From positions 159,522 through 223,521 of the forward strand of contig DASXVS010000045.1 in the NCBI GenBank assembly GCA_036504095.1: a stretch of 64,000 nucleotides of DNA, written 5' to 3'. The first letter of the stretch is position 1; every line of letters starts with the position of its first letter. Shown here piece after piece: positions 9,304 through 18,871 of the stretch. Both the position numbers and the translations under genes were made by a program. Below the pieces are notes generated by a model that made no database searches, had not been told where the DNA came from, and saw only the letters and a list, made by a program, of their open reading frames with translations. Origin of the DNA: Armatimonadota bacterium (GTDB taxonomy: Bacteria > Armatimonadota > DTGP01 > JAKQQT01).

Positions 9304-9840
9304 ATGCCTGTACAACTCGATCTTTCGGAACTGCTTCACACGCCCGGGATGCGCGTGCCGTGCGATGTGGACGTTCCATGCGACAGCGACCTGGAACTCG
9401 ATTGCGAGGGGTCGGTCCCGGGGCGTCTTGTCTTCACAAATACCGGGAATCTGCTGGTTGTCCAGGGCAGCGTCACGGTGACGCTGAAAACTCAGTGCCC
9501 GCGATGTCTGGCCGAAACGGCCCAGCCGCGGGAGGTCCCGGTTGATGACGAGTTCACGGTTTACGAAGACCACGTAACCGGTAGAGCCGACGATGATGAG
9601 GGCTTTGCGGATCCGGCCCTGACGGCGCTCTGGCAGGAAGGCCATATCCTGAATCTGACGGAACTGGTCCGGCAGAGCATCGTGCTGGAGTTCCCCGTGG
9701 AACCGCTTTGCCGCGAGGATTGCAAGGGGCTGTGCCCGGTCTGCGGGTGCAACCGTAACGAGAAGGAGTGCGACTGCGCTCCGCCGGTTGTTTCGCCGTT
9801 CGCGGTCCTGGCCGGTCTTTACAAACAGGACGCTGATTGA
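9304..9840 (+). CDS. DUF177 / YceD family protein
   Basis: This 178-aa protein belongs to the YceD family, which nearly always precedes rpmF and plsX. The family is implicated in 23S rRNA accumulation in plants and bacteria. A first cysteine pair sits in CPRCLAET mid-protein. A second Cys-rich cluster (CREDCKGLCPVCGCN) at the C-terminus is characteristic. Upstream starts are possible (GTG 9280), but ATG 9304 has GGAGG eight bases upstream and gives the usual N-terminus (VQLDLSELL). rpmF follows after 133 bases. Confidence 0.88.
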   Translation: MPVQLDLSELLHTPGMRVPCDVDVPCDSDLELDCEGSVPGRLVFTNTGNLLVVQGSVTVTLKTQCPRCLAETAQPREVPVDDEFTVYEDHVTGRADDDEGFADPALTALWQEGHILNLTELVRQSIVLEFPVEPLCREDCKGLCPVCGCNRNEKECDCAPPVVSPFAVLAGLYKQDAD

Positions 9841-9973
9841 CTATGGTACACCGGCGTCTGATTTTTACTTTCGCCCGCCAAATGCGCGGGTGAGCGCTTG
9901 TCCGGCACGATGCCGGTTGTCACGTATCGTCGAGACATATTGAGGCGGCGCCGCCGCCAGGGAGTTATCACAA

Positions 9974-10174
9974 ATGCCACTGCCGAAAAGAAAGACATCG
10001 CGCTCCGCACGCAATCAGCGGCGCGCCTCGGCCTGGCGCATTACGGAGCCGGCTATCGGCACCTGCGCCCGTTGCCATGCCGCCAAACTGCTTCACCATG
10101 CCTGCCCGGCCTGCGGCTTCTATCGCGGCCGGCGCGTGATCGCGGTCAAGACGAAGGGCATGGAGGAATCCTGA
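9974..10174 (+). CDS. rpmF: 50S ribosomal protein L32
   Basis: A 66-aa basic protein beginning MPLPKRKTSRSARNQRRA, the standard L32 start. Its four cysteines (C31, C34, C44, C47 in CARC and CPAC) form the zinc-binding C+ version of L32, so a zinc-independent paralogue is not implied here. plsX starts four bases after its stop codon. The yceD-rpmF-plsX order is one of the most conserved in bacteria. Confidence 0.97.
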   Translation: MPLPKRKTSRSARNQRRASAWRITEPAIGTCARCHAAKLLHHACPACGFYRGRRVIAVKTKGMEES

Positions 10175-10178
10175 TCCC

Positions 10179-11171
10179 GTGACGCGTGTCGCCATCGATG
10201 CTATGGGTGGCGACCGGGCACCGGCGGAGATCGTGAAGGGCGCCGTTCTGGCGCAGTCCACGGGTTGCTCCATCATCCTGGTCGGCCAACCCGATGTGAT
10301 TGAAGCCGAACTGACAGCATGCGGGGCCACTACGTCTCCGCGACTGTCCATAGTCCGGTCCGATGACGTTGTTGCCATGGACGAGTCGCCGGCCGCGGTA
10401 GTCCGCAGCCGGCGCAGTACGTCCATGTCCGTGGCACTGGAACTGGTTAAGCACGGCGAGGCTGACGCCGCCGTCAGCGCCGGCAACAGCGGCGCGATGA
10501 TGGGCCTTGCCATGCGAACGCTCGGCAGGATCAAAGGCATCGAACGTCCCGCCATTGCGACGGTCTTTCCGACCCCGACCGGCGAGGAAACCGTGCTTCT
10601 GGATTCCGGCGCCAATGTGGACTGCAGCCCTGAAAACCTCCTTCAGTTCGCGCTGATGGGCAACGAGTTCGCCAGGGGCGTGCTCAATGTGCGCCAGCCG
10701 AGGGTTGCCATCCTCTCCATCGGTGAAGAGTCGTCGAAGGGAAACGCGGTCACCAAGGAGGCTGCGATCCTCCTTGGCGGAGCCGACCTCCGGTTCATCG
10801 GAAACATCGAAGGAGGGCGTCTCTTTACTGGAGATGCGGACGTTATCGTCTGCGACGGCTTCGTCGGCAATGTGGCTTTGAAGGTCGCCGAGGGTACGGC
10901 GGAATTTGTCCAGGCGATCCTCGTCCGGGAGTTCCGCGCGTCTCCGTGGCGCATCAGCCTCGGCCGTCTCTGCCAGCCCATCTTTCAAGCATTGAAGGCG
11001 CGTACCGACTATGACCAACGCGGTGGCGCGCCGTTGCTCGGCGTGAACGGCGTCGTCATCATCAGCCACGGACGCTCCAATGCAAAAGCTATCCTGAATG
11101 CAGTGCGAGAGGCCGACGAGGCCGTCAAACACAGCGTTGTGTGCCGAATCTCCGCCGCGGTGGGCAGCTGA
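10179..11171 (+). CDS. plsX: Phosphate acyltransferase PlsX
   Basis: PlsX makes acyl-phosphate from acyl-ACP for the PlsY/PlsC route to phosphatidic acid. The 330-aa protein starts at a GTG codon with RVAIDAMGGDRAP, the family signature. It also contains DAAVSAGNSGAMM, VLLDSGANVDCSP and ADVIVCDGFVGNVALKVAEG. The short distance to rpmF and the following fabH-fabD-fabG-acpP-fabF genes make this a standard phospholipid/fatty-acid operon. Confidence 0.96.
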   Translation: MTRVAIDAMGGDRAPAEIVKGAVLAQSTGCSIILVGQPDVIEAELTACGATTSPRLSIVRSDDVVAMDESPAAVVRSRRSTSMSVALELVKHGEADAAVSAGNSGAMMGLAMRTLGRIKGIERPAIATVFPTPTGEETVLLDSGANVDCSPENLLQFALMGNEFARGVLNVRQPRVAILSIGEESSKGNAVTKEAAILLGGADLRFIGNIEGGRLFTGDADVIVCDGFVGNVALKVAEGTAEFVQAILVREFRASPWRISLGRLCQPIFQALKARTDYDQRGGAPLLGVNGVVIISHGRSNAKAILNAVREADEAVKHSVVCRISAAVGS

Positions 11172-11232
11172 GCCGGACCAGGTCGCGACCGAAAGCTACC
11201 AACCACGCCCCCACCTGTAAGTAATTAAGAGC

Positions 11233-12186
11233 ATGCCCAGACTCCCGTATGGAATACGTATCGCCGGACTCGGCTCGTGCCTTCCGCCCCGCATCCTCGG
11301 TAACGAGGAGCTGTCGCAGATGGTGGACACCAACGACGAATGGATCGTCTCCCGAACCGGCATCCACGAGCGCCGGATAGTTGGCGAGGGGGTCAATACG
11401 TCCGATATCGCCACGGAAGCCGCGCTTGCGGCGCTGGCGGACGCGAATACCGATCCGGGCGAAATCGGGCTGGTCATTGTGGCCTCCGCCACGCCGGACA
11501 TGCCGTTCCCATCCACCGCGTGCCTTGTGCAGGACCGCATCGGCGCGCCCAACGCAGGCGCATTCGACCTGAGCGCCGCATGCTCCGGTTTTGCGTACGC
11601 CCTGGTTGCGGCGGCCGGCTTGCTGGGTGAGGGTGGCCTGGGAAAGGCCCTCGTTATCGGCGCCGAGACTTTGAGCCGCATCACGGACTGGACGGACCGT
11701 TCAACCTGTATCCTCTTCGGTGACGGCGCGGGCGCGGCTGTCATAGAGCGCTGCGAGCCGGGGCAGGGGATGCTGGCTTGGGAACTCGGCAGCAACGGGG
11801 CGGGCGGCGTGCATCTTCGCGTTCCACCGCCCGATCGAAAGATCATCCAGAACGGGCGCGAAGTCTATAAGTTCGCGGTCCACACGCTTGGCGAGAGTGT
11901 GGCGCGGGTGTGCGGGATGTGCGACGTCAGCACGTCGGACCTCGACTGGATCGTGCCCCATCAGGCAAACACACGCATCTTCGAGGCGGCCGCCAAACGG
12001 TTGGAAATCCCCATGGCCCGCGTTTATAGTAATCTAGACCGGACCGGCAACACGTCGGCAGCGTCGATCCCGATTGCCCTGGCAGAGATGAAAGCTGCGG
12101 GATTGCTCGTGCCCGGGCAATTGGTGGCGCTGTCGGGCTTCGGTGGGGGGCTTACCTGGGCGACGGCAGTGCTTCGCTGGGCCTAG
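11233..12186 (+). CDS. fabH: Beta-ketoacyl-ACP synthase III
   Basis: FabH condenses acetyl-CoA (or a branched acyl-CoA) with malonyl-ACP to start fatty-acid elongation. The 317-aa protein has the full catalytic triad: Cys117 in AACSGFAYAL, His243 in PHQAN and Asn273 in GNTSAAS. The N-terminal GLGSCLPPRILGNEEL and TNDEWIVSRTGIHERR are diagnostic for KAS III. It is the second gene of the plsX-fab block. Confidence 0.97.
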   Translation: MPRLPYGIRIAGLGSCLPPRILGNEELSQMVDTNDEWIVSRTGIHERRIVGEGVNTSDIATEAALAALADANTDPGEIGLVIVASATPDMPFPSTACLVQDRIGAPNAGAFDLSAACSGFAYALVAAAGLLGEGGLGKALVIGAETLSRITDWTDRSTCILFGDGAGAAVIERCEPGQGMLAWELGSNGAGGVHLRVPPPDRKIIQNGREVYKFAVHTLGESVARVCGMCDVSTSDLDWIVPHQANTRIFEAAAKRLEIPMARVYSNLDRTGNTSAASIPIALAEMKAAGLLVPGQLVALSGFGGGLTWATAVLRWA

Positions 12187-12234
12187 GGACCAGCCCAACC
12201 CCGTCTGTATAAGCGGACTATTGGCAGGGAGGTC

Positions 12235-13170
12235 GTGTGTACGTTGAGTAGTTGGGCGTTTCTATTCCCGGGACAAGGCGCGCAGGAAGTCGGGATGGGG
12301 CAGGCCTTGGCCGAAGCCCATCCGGCGGCGATGGCGACGTGGGAACAAGCGGAAGACGCGCTGAACCTGCCCGTCCGTGACATCGCCTGGTACGGCGACG
12401 CGGAAGCGCTGGCCCGCACAGACGTCACCCAGCCGTGCCTGTTGACCGCCGAGGTTGCCGCCTTGCAGGTCATCCGGGAATTTGGGCTGAAGCCCGTCGC
12501 GGCCGCCGGGCACTCTCTCGGTGAGTACGCGGCGCTTGTCGCCGCCGGCGCCCTGTCATTTTCGGATGCGGTCAGGATTGTGCGGGTCCGCGGCCAGGCG
12601 ATGCAGGACGCTGCTGAACGCTCCGGAGGGGGCATGGCCGCGGTGATCGGCGCCGATGAGGGTGAGCTGGAGGCGTTGTGCGCGGAAATCGGCGGAATCG
12701 CCCTCGCGAATATCAACGCCCCGGGACAGGTAGTCGTGTCCGGAACCGACGCCGGATTGGCTGCGCTTGAGGCCCGTGGCAAAGAGATCAAAGCGCGGAG
12801 AGTCCTCCGGCTGAACGTCGCCGGCCCGTTTCATTCGCCGGCCATGCAGCCCGCGGCGGAATCCGTCGCCTCGGCCCTGGTATCGGTGACAATCCACGAC
12901 CCGCGCATCCCGGTTTACGCGAACGTGACCGCACTGCCGGAGGCGACTGCCGCTGAGGTTCGCGCCAACCTCGGCGCTCAGGTTACGGGCCGCGTGCGAT
13001 GGGTTGATTCCATCCGCAACATGGCTTCGGCGGGTGTGTTGTACTATCTGGAACTCGGGCCGGGGACCGTTCTGGCCGGCCTGATCAAGCGCATTCGGCC
13101 CGATGCAACCGTGTTCTCCGTAGGAGACCCAACGTCGCTGGAGTCGTTCAAGGTGGAAGCAGGCTTATGA
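12235..13170 (+). CDS. fabD: Malonyl-CoA:ACP transacylase
   Basis: FabD loads malonyl groups onto acyl carrier protein. The protein has the LFPGQGAQ start, the nucleophile Ser94 in [12 protein letters not shown] and the typical HSPAMQPA region with the catalytic His. The start is uncertain. GTG 12235 lies only two bases after the AGGGAGG ribosome binding site, whereas TTG 12244 gives 308 aa, the usual N-terminal length and 11-base spacing. fabG begins at the ATGA overlap with its stop codon. Confidence 0.94.
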   Translation: MCTLSSWAFLFPGQGAQEVGMGQALAEAHPAAMATWEQAEDALNLPVRDIAWYGDAEALARTDVTQPCLLTAEVAALQVIREFGLKPVAAAGHSLGEYAALVAAGALSFSDAVRIVRVRGQAMQDAAERSGGGMAAVIGADEGELEALCAEIGGIALANINAPGQVVVSGTDAGLAALEARGKEIKARRVLRLNVAGPFHSPAMQPAAESVASALVSVTIHDPRIPVYANVTALPEATAAEVRANLGAQVTGRVRWVDSIRNMASAGVLYYLELGPGTVLAGLIKRIRPDATVFSVGDPTSLESFKVEAGL

Positions 13171-13916
13171 GTCTCATCGGGAAAGTGGCCATAGTAACGG
13201 GTGCCGGCAAGGCCGGCAAAGGCATAGGGCAGGCGTGCGCTCTCGCCTTGAGCGCTGCCGGAGCGAAGGTTGTGGTTGCCAGCCGGACCGAAGCGAACGC
13301 TCAAACGGTTGCGGATGAGATCCGCGCGGCCGGAGGCGAAGCGCTCGCTCTCGGCGTGGACGTGAGCAGTGCGGAACAGGTAGAGTCTATGGTGGCGGCT
13401 ACGCTCAGCGCTTTCGGCAGGGTGGACATTCTCGTCAACAACGCCGGCATCACGCGGGACGGGCTGATGATGCGGATGGGCGAGGACGCGTGGGATTCCG
13501 TGCTGGACACCAATTTGAAGGGCGCCTGGCTTTGCCTAAAGGCCGTTGCGCGGCCCATGATGAAACAGCGTTCCGGCGCGATCGTGAACATCACCAGCAT
13601 CAACGGCATCACGGGCAGCGCCGGCCAGACGAACTATGCGGCCTCCAAGGCAGGGCTTATCGGCCTGGCGAAATCGGCCGCGAAGGAATTGGCGCCGCGC
13701 GGAATCCGCGTGAATGCGGTGGCGCCGGGCTGGATAGAAACAGCCATGACCGCGGATCTTGGCGACGAGTTCAAGGAACAGAGTCTCGTTCGCATACCGC
13801 TGGGACGCCTCGGAAAGCCCGAGGACGTCGCGGCGGCGGTTCGTTTCCTGTGTACTGAAGATGCCGCATACATCACCGGGCAAACGTTGGTTGTAGACGG
13901 CGGATTGATTATGTAA
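13167..13916 (+). CDS. fabG: 3-oxoacyl-ACP reductase
   Basis: FabG reduces beta-ketoacyl-ACP with NADPH in each elongation round. This 249-aa classical SDR has a glycine-rich cofactor motif with an insertion ([14 protein letters not shown] instead of TGxxxGIG), [14 protein letters not shown], the catalytic [11 protein letters not shown]er and [10 protein letters not shown] (Tyr/Lys). It ends with the FabG-like [14 protein letters not shown]. The [11 protein letters not shown] spacing is slightly longer than usual. Its ATG overlaps the fabD stop (ATGA), which indicates translational coupling. Confidence 0.95.
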   Translation: MSLIGKVAIVTGAGKAGKGIGQACALALSAAGAKVVVASRTEANAQTVADEIRAAGGEALALGVDVSSAEQVESMVAATLSAFGRVDILVNNAGITRDGLMMRMGEDAWDSVLDTNLKGAWLCLKAVARPMMKQRSGAIVNITSINGITGSAGQTNYAASKAGLIGLAKSAAKELAPRGIRVNAVAPGWIETAMTADLGDEFKEQSLVRIPLGRLGKPEDVAAAVRFLCTEDAAYITGQTLVVDGGLIM

Positions 13917-13998
13917 AATGAGGTTGCCGGCTGAGGGGCTCCACAACAGGCTCCCACACCGGCGCGTGATTCCCCGACACCTGAAGGAGAACAGATTC

Positions 13999-14235
13999 GT
14001 GACGACATTTGACCGTGTGAAGAAAGTGGTCGTGGACCAACTGGACGTCAACCCCGACGAAGTGACTGAACAGGCTAGTTTCGTCGATGACCTTGGCGCG
14101 GACTCATTGGACGTGGTTGAACTCGTCATGGGCCTCGAGGAAGAATTCGACCTCGAAATCCCCGACGAGGACGCCGAGAAGATTACCGCGGTTGGCGCCG
14201 CTGTCAAGTACATCGACGAGAAATCCAAGGCATAG
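13999..14235 (+). CDS. acpP: Acyl carrier protein
   Basis: This 78-aa acidic protein carries growing acyl chains on a 4'-phosphopantetheine attached to Ser36 in the conserved [12 protein letters not shown] motif. The reading frame extends upstream, but GTG 13999 with AGGAG nine bases before gives the standard ACP length. The upstream extension has no ACP character. It sits between fabG and fabF, the typical position. Confidence 0.97.
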   Translation: MTTFDRVKKVVVDQLDVNPDEVTEQASFVDDLGADSLDVVELVMGLEEEFDLEIPDEDAEKITAVGAAVKYIDEKSKA

Positions 14236-14250
14236 TCAGACTCCTGTAGT

Positions 14251-14280
14251 CGAGTTCTCTGGCGCTTGTGCTGGAACTCG
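14251..14280 (+). other. Hairpin between acpP and fabF
   Basis: CGAGTTC (14251-14257) pairs with GAACTCG (14274-14280) around a 16-base loop, 15 bases after the acpP stop. There is no U-run. It may help set the higher acpP mRNA level relative to fabF, by analogy with other fab operons. Function is not established from sequence. Confidence 0.35.
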
Positions 14281-14311
14281 GATCAGAGAATAGAGAACCC
14301 TCACAAACGCA

Positions 14312-15553
14312 ATGCTGAACCTCAATCGACGCGTGGTCGTTACCGGTATGGGCGTCATCAGCCCGGTCGGTATCGGGCTGGACGCGTTCTGGGATGGTCT
14401 CACCGCCGGACGATCCGGCATCAAGCCCATTACGCATTTTGATGCCTCGAACTTCCCCGTGCGATTCGCTGGGGAAGTGCAGGATTTCGATCCCTCCAAC
14501 TGGCTGGACCGCAAGGAAACACGCCGGATGGACCGCGTGTCCCATTTCGGCGTCGCGGCAAGCCTGGAAGCCCTGAAGGACAGCGGCTTCGAGATCACGG
14601 ATGAAAACCGCGAACGCGTCGGTGTTTTCATCGGCAGCGGGATCGGCGGCCTCCGGACGCTGGAAGACCAGATTGCGATTCTTAACGAACGCGGTCCGGA
14701 CCGTGTGACTCCGTTCCTTATCCCGATGATGATCGTGGACATTACATCCGGCCACGTCAGCATCATCCTCAACGCGAAAGGCCCCAACGAAGCGGTCACC
14801 ACCGCTTGCGCTACGGCCAACCATGCCATCGGCGACGCCGCGCACATCATCGCGCGCGGTGATGCGGACGTGATGATCACAGGCGGCACCGAAGCCTGTA
14901 TCACGCCGATCGCCGTTGCGGGGTTCGCTTCCATGAAGGCGCTTTCCACCCGTAACGATGAACCGACGCGCGCGAGCCGGCCGTTTGATGTCGACCGCGA
15001 CGGTTTCGTGCTGGGTGAAGGCGCCGGTATCGTGGTACTGGAGGAATATGAGCAGGCCATTGCCCGCGGCGCCCGCATCTATTGCGAAGTCGCCGGCTAC
15101 GGTTTGAGCGGTGACGCATACCATATGACCCAGCCGGCCGAAAACGGCGAAGGCGCGCAACGGGCGATGAAGATGGCGCTGGCGAAGGGTGGCCTGAGGC
15201 CGGCCGACATCGGGTATATCAACGCGCATGGTACGTCAACCGGGCACGGCGATATCGCCGAGACAAAGGCAGTAAAGGCCGTCTTCGGGACGGATACGGC
15301 TCCGCCAGTGAGCAGCACCAAGTCCATGACAGGGCACCTTCTGGGCGCGGCCGGCGGGATCGAGTCCGTGGCCAGCATCCTGGCGCTTACGAAGGGCGAG
15401 ATACCTCCAACTATCAACCTCGAGAACCAGGACCCCGAATGCGATCTGGATTACGTTCCGCACACGCCGCGCAAGGCGGATCTGAACGCGGTCATGACCA
15501 ATTCGTTCGGCTTCGGTGGTCACAACGCCACCCTGGTTTTCGCGAAAGTGTAG
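14312..15553 (+). CDS. fabF: Beta-ketoacyl-ACP synthase II
   Basis: FabF elongates acyl-ACP by condensation with malonyl-ACP. The 413-aa protein has the KAS II start VVVTGMGVISPVG, nucleophile Cys166 in TTACATANHAIGDAA, the first catalytic His in NAHGTSTGHGD and the second in KSMTGHLLGAAGG. It closes with MTNSFGFGGHNATLVF. It completes the plsX-fabHDG-acpP-fabF set. No dehydratase (fabZ) or enoyl reductase is in the window. Confidence 0.97.
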   Translation: MLNLNRRVVVTGMGVISPVGIGLDAFWDGLTAGRSGIKPITHFDASNFPVRFAGEVQDFDPSNWLDRKETRRMDRVSHFGVAASLEALKDSGFEITDENRERVGVFIGSGIGGLRTLEDQIAILNERGPDRVTPFLIPMMIVDITSGHVSIILNAKGPNEAVTTACATANHAIGDAAHIIARGDADVMITGGTEACITPIAVAGFASMKALSTRNDEPTRASRPFDVDRDGFVLGEGAGIVVLEEYEQAIARGARIYCEVAGYGLSGDAYHMTQPAENGEGAQRAMKMALAKGGLRPADIGYINAHGTSTGHGDIAETKAVKAVFGTDTAPPVSSTKSMTGHLLGAAGGIESVASILALTKGEIPPTINLENQDPECDLDYVPHTPRKADLNAVMTNSFGFGGHNATLVFAKV

Positions 15554-15559
15554 AGCCCT

Positions 15560-15595
15560 AGGGCTGGGGACAATCTGGCCCCGGTCCTCAGCCCT
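15560..15595 (+). terminator. Long hairpin after fabF
   Basis: AGGGCTGGGGAC (15560-15571) pairs with GTCCTCAGCCCT (15584-15595) over 12 base pairs including one G-U. It starts seven bases after the fabF stop and ends before the glycosyltransferase start. The T-run of a canonical intrinsic terminator is missing, so it may mark the end of the fatty-acid operon only partially. Confidence 0.5.
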
Positions 15596-15613
15596 GACGT
15601 CTCAGCTCTCCCT

Positions 15614-16558
15614 ATGGTATCCGTCGTCCTCGTCTCATGGAATACCCGCGACCTCCTCGGCCACTGCCTGGACAGCATCAAGCCCCAGGTCGAAGCCTGC
15701 GGTGGAGACGTATGGGTCGTTGATAATGACTCCTCCGATGGATCCGCGGACCTCGTCGCCAGGGACTACCCCTGGGTCAATTTGATCCGCAATCCCGGTA
15801 ACGATGGATTCGCCCGAGCGTGCAACATCGTCTTTCCGCACCTCGACCACCCGTACGTGTTCCTCTTCAACCCGGACGCCACGCTGGATGAAGGGTCACT
15901 GGCTGCCATGATCCGCGTGATGGAAGCCGACCCAAAACTGGGCGCCATCATGCCGAAACTCCTCACCGCGGACGGTGCGCCGACGCATTTCGTGGGTCGG
16001 GCGCCGCGCTGGCTGGCGATCAGACTGCGCGTTCAGCGAACGCTGATGTGGCGCTTCCCACATTCAAGCGCGCTGCGCGATTACTGGGAACGCGCCGCAG
16101 CGGATTATCTCGCGCATTCGGCCTCATCGGGCGGCCCGTATCCGCGCAAACTCCTGGAGGGCGCGGCTCTGATGGTCCGGCGTTCCGCGCTTGAGGCCGT
16201 TGGCCGGTTCGATCCGTCATTCTTCTGCGGATACGAGGAAACGGACCTGACCATCCGTATGCGGCAGGCCGGGTGGCGGCTCGCCGTGACCCCGCTCGCC
16301 ACCGCTCGCCACTGGGATCAGCAGAGCCGCCTCCAATGGAAGACCAGGCCGTGGGAGATTCCGGATGGCTTCTATTTTGTGCGGAAACACAAGGGACGGC
16401 TGGGATTGGTTCTCCACTACCTAACCTCGCGCCGGCGACTGCGCCACTTCGCCGCCTGGGGTTTCTCCGCCCATGAGTTGCGCAGGCAGCAGGGCGAGGC
16501 CTTCCGCGCCCTCTGGCGCTCGCCTGAACACCCCGGCGTTCCGTTCTCGTCGGACTGA
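15614..16558 (+). CDS. Family 2 glycosyltransferase (rhamnosyltransferase-like)
   Basis: The 314-aa GT-A fold protein starts VVLVSWNTRDLLGHCLDSI. It has the nucleotide-sugar motif VVDNDSSDGSADL and FLFNPDATLDEGSL, as in WbbL/dTDP-rhamnosyltransferase-like GT2 enzymes. GAALMVRRSALEAVGRFDPSFF and GYEETDLTIRMRQAG, which are typical of this subgroup, follow. No membrane anchor is obvious. The acceptor cannot be inferred, and it is isolated from the glycan cluster at 35-42 kb. Cell-wall or lipid-linked polysaccharide glycosylation is the likely general role. Confidence 0.85.
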   Translation: MVSVVLVSWNTRDLLGHCLDSIKPQVEACGGDVWVVDNDSSDGSADLVARDYPWVNLIRNPGNDGFARACNIVFPHLDHPYVFLFNPDATLDEGSLAAMIRVMEADPKLGAIMPKLLTADGAPTHFVGRAPRWLAIRLRVQRTLMWRFPHSSALRDYWERAAADYLAHSASSGGPYPRKLLEGAALMVRRSALEAVGRFDPSFFCGYEETDLTIRMRQAGWRLAVTPLATARHWDQQSRLQWKTRPWEIPDGFYFVRKHKGRLGLVLHYLTSRRRLRHFAAWGFSAHELRRQQGEAFRALWRSPEHPGVPFSSD

Positions 16559-16691
16559 TCGGGTCGCTTCCTCCATCCTCCGCGCCACCTCGCCTTGACA
16601 ATCCACCCCATCCGGTTCAGCATAATCACGTATCGAATGCTGTTTACCGGAAGGAGATGCAAGGGCTGTCGAGTCCTTGCCTACCACACTT

Positions 16692-16895
16692 ATGACCACA
16701 TGCCCGCGCTGCGGCGCAAACAATGAAGCCAACCGAGCCGCCTGTTGGGATTGCTTCGCACCCCTCACGGGGGCCATCGCCGCGAAGGTGAAACCCATGC
16801 TTTTGGCGGGTAACGGCGGAGTGACCATGGAGCCGACTCCGGAGGCGGTCGGCGCGGTTCCGGCCAAGAAGAAGGGCCTCTTCGGGAAGAAGTAG
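16692..16895 (+). CDS. Small zinc-ribbon protein
   Basis: The 67-aa product contains a four-cysteine zinc ribbon at its N-terminus (C4, C7, C18, C21: CPRCGANN and CWDCFAPL). A hydrophobic or Pro/Ala linker follows, then a very basic KKKGLFGKK tail. Proteins of this kind are common and functionally unassigned; nucleic-acid or membrane-surface contact is possible. The frame can start upstream at TTG 16677, but ATG 16692 gives the zinc ribbon directly. Neither start has a good ribosome binding site. The aminotransferase gene follows 21 bases later. Confidence 0.65.
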   Translation: MTTCPRCGANNEANRAACWDCFAPLTGAIAAKVKPMLLAGNGGVTMEPTPEAVGAVPAKKKGLFGKK

Positions 16896-16916
16896 TCTAT
16901 TCAGGGAGTGAACAGA

Positions 16917-18101
16917 ATGTCTGGACAAGTGATCAGTGAGCGCGCCAGGCGCGTCAACCCGTCCCCTACGCTGTCCCTTACGGCTAAGATCAAAGCGCTG
17001 CAGGCGGAAGGCAAGGACATCATCGCTTTCACCGCCGGCGAGCCGGACTTCGACACGGCACCCCACATCAAACAGGCCGCCATCGACGCTCTCGGCGAAG
17101 GATTCACCAAATACACGCCCACCGGCGGCATCGTCCCGCTGAAGGCAGCGGTGTGCTCAAAACTGAAGCGCGATAATGGCCTGGAGTACGAGAACAAAAA
17201 CGTTCTCGTTTCCGTGGGTGGCAAGCACAGCCTTTTCAACGCGTTCCTGGCGCTGCTCGATCCCGGCGATGAGGCCATCATCCCGGCGCCATACTGGGTG
17301 ACTTATCCGGAGCAGGTGGTTTTCGCTCAGGGCAAGCCCGTCTTCGTCCAGACTCACGCGAAGGATGGCTTCAAGCTCACTGCGGAGGCTGTCGCCGCCG
17401 CCGTGACGCCGAAGACCAAGGTCCTTGTGCTGAACTCTCCCAGCAACCCCACCGGCGCCGTGTATGACGCCTCCGAATTGAAGAAGATCGCCGCGCTGGC
17501 GGTGGAGAAGGGCTTCTGGGTCATCAGCGACGAGATGTACGAGCGTCTGACCTATGGGGAAACCGCCGTCAGCATCGCCTCTTTCGGTGAGGACATCAAA
17601 GCCCGCACGTTGACCATGAACGGCTGCTCTAAAGCCTACTCGATGACGGGCTGGCGCATCGGCTATACCGCCGGACCGGCCGACGTGATCGCCGCCATGA
17701 CGCGCATTCAGGACCAGAGTACTTCCAACCCCACGTCCTTCGCCCAGCGAGGCGCTGTGGCGGCGCTTACCGGCCCGCAGGGGGTTGTGGAAGAGATGCG
17801 CCAGGCGTTCCTCAAGCGGCGCGACGTGCTGGTGATGGGCCTGAACAGCCTGAAGGGCGTTTCATGCAACCTCCCCGGCGGAGCGTTCTACGCGTTCCCG
17901 GATATGTCCGGCTGGCTGAAAGGCGAAATCAAGGGCTCCGACGACCTGGCCGCAGTCCTCCTGGAAAAGTACGGCCTGGGAGTCATTCCGGGCGCCGGAT
18001 TCGGGGCGGACACGTGTATCCGCCTGAGCTACGCAACGAGTATGGACAACATCCGCGAGGGGCTCGATCGTTTCGCTCTTGCGGCGGCTGACCTGGCCTG
18101 A
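16917..18101 (+). CDS. Pyridoxal-phosphate aminotransferase, aspartate aminotransferase type
   Basis: This class I fold-type I aminotransferase probably converts aspartate and 2-oxoglutarate to oxaloacetate and glutamate. Features include FTAGEPDFDTAPHIKQAA, YTPTGGIVPLKAAV, the Asn/Pro motif NSPSNPTGAVY, the PLP aldimine lysine in NGCSKAYSMTGWRIGY and the C-terminal FGADTCIRLSYATS with the substrate Arg. ATG 16917 is preferred over GTG 16908 because AGGGAG then has eight-base spacing. Length is 394 aa. Prephenate aminotransferase activity occurs in this subgroup (1-beta) and is a real alternative. Confidence 0.9.
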   Translation: MSGQVISERARRVNPSPTLSLTAKIKALQAEGKDIIAFTAGEPDFDTAPHIKQAAIDALGEGFTKYTPTGGIVPLKAAVCSKLKRDNGLEYENKNVLVSVGGKHSLFNAFLALLDPGDEAIIPAPYWVTYPEQVVFAQGKPVFVQTHAKDGFKLTAEAVAAAVTPKTKVLVLNSPSNPTGAVYDASELKKIAALAVEKGFWVISDEMYERLTYGETAVSIASFGEDIKARTLTMNGCSKAYSMTGWRIGYTAGPADVIAAMTRIQDQSTSNPTSFAQRGAVAALTGPQGVVEEMRQAFLKRRDVLVMGLNSLKGVSCNLPGGAFYAFPDMSGWLKGEIKGSDDLAAVLLEKYGLGVIPGAGFGADTCIRLSYATSMDNIREGLDRFALAAADLA

Positions 18102-18118
18102 TCGATCGGACGACAACC

Positions 18119-18805
18119 ATGGCCGGCCGCAAATCGCATACATCACGCCTCCAGGTGCTCCTCGCGCCTTACGGGGTTCCCGAGGGCCTGCTCCGGCAGG
18201 CCCTCACGCACCGTAGTCGTGAGGATGCCGGACCGAACAACGAACGGCTTGAGTTTCTCGGCGACGCCGTGCTCGAACTGTTGGTGAGCGATTATCTGTA
18301 CACCTCCGAGCCCGCGTCCAGCGAGGGGATACTCACCCGGCGGCGCGCGCTCAGCGTTTCCGAACCGACGCTCACGCAGGCGGCGCGGCGGATCAACCTC
18401 GGCGAGGCTATCCAGATGTCGCGCGGTGAAGAGCAGACGGGCGGGCGGGACCGGCCGTCGATCCTCTCGGACGCGTATGAAGCGGTTGCGGCGGCTATCT
18501 ATCTCGGCGGCGGAATCGACGCGGCTCGCGCCTTTGTCGCCGATACGCTGCTCCCTCTCATTGAGTCGGTAAAGGAACGTGATTTCAAATCGGTGTTCCA
18601 GGAGTGGGCGCAGGAAGTACATAAGGAAACGCCAACATATCGGATCGTCGAAGAGATGGGCCCGGAGCACAGCAAGGAGTTTCGCGCCCAGGTGATTGTC
18701 GGAAGCATGTGCGCGGGAGAGGGCACCGGCCGCTCCAAGAAGGAAGCCGAGCAGAATGCCGCCGAAGCCGCGGCGCGCGCGGCAGACGTTCCGCTCGACG
18801 AGTGA
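18119..18805 (+). CDS. rnc: Ribonuclease III
   Basis: RNase III cleaves double-stranded RNA, including rRNA precursors. The 228-aa protein has the signature NERLEFLGDAVLE at 41-53. Metal-binding acidic residues recur in the SDAYEAVAAAIYLGGG motif. The C-terminal third (~155-225) is a double-stranded RNA-binding domain (GTGRSKKEAEQNAAEAA). It lies 17 bases after the aminotransferase gene, so the two are probably cotranscribed. Confidence 0.96.
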   Translation: MAGRKSHTSRLQVLLAPYGVPEGLLRQALTHRSREDAGPNNERLEFLGDAVLELLVSDYLYTSEPASSEGILTRRRALSVSEPTLTQAARRINLGEAIQMSRGEEQTGGRDRPSILSDAYEAVAAAIYLGGGIDAARAFVADTLLPLIESVKERDFKSVFQEWAQEVHKETPTYRIVEEMGPEHSKEFRAQVIVGSMCAGEGTGRSKKEAEQNAAEAAARAADVPLDE

Positions 18806-18871
18806 TCTGCCCCGCCCAAACCATACCCGAACTGTCACCGTTATCGGCTGTGAAAGGAGACTGAATCGCGA

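Noticed and set aside
16595..16626. TTGACA and CATAAT upstream of the zinc-ribbon gene
   Set aside because: Spacing of 20 bases is too long for a standard sigma-70 promoter; a promoter here cannot be asserted.
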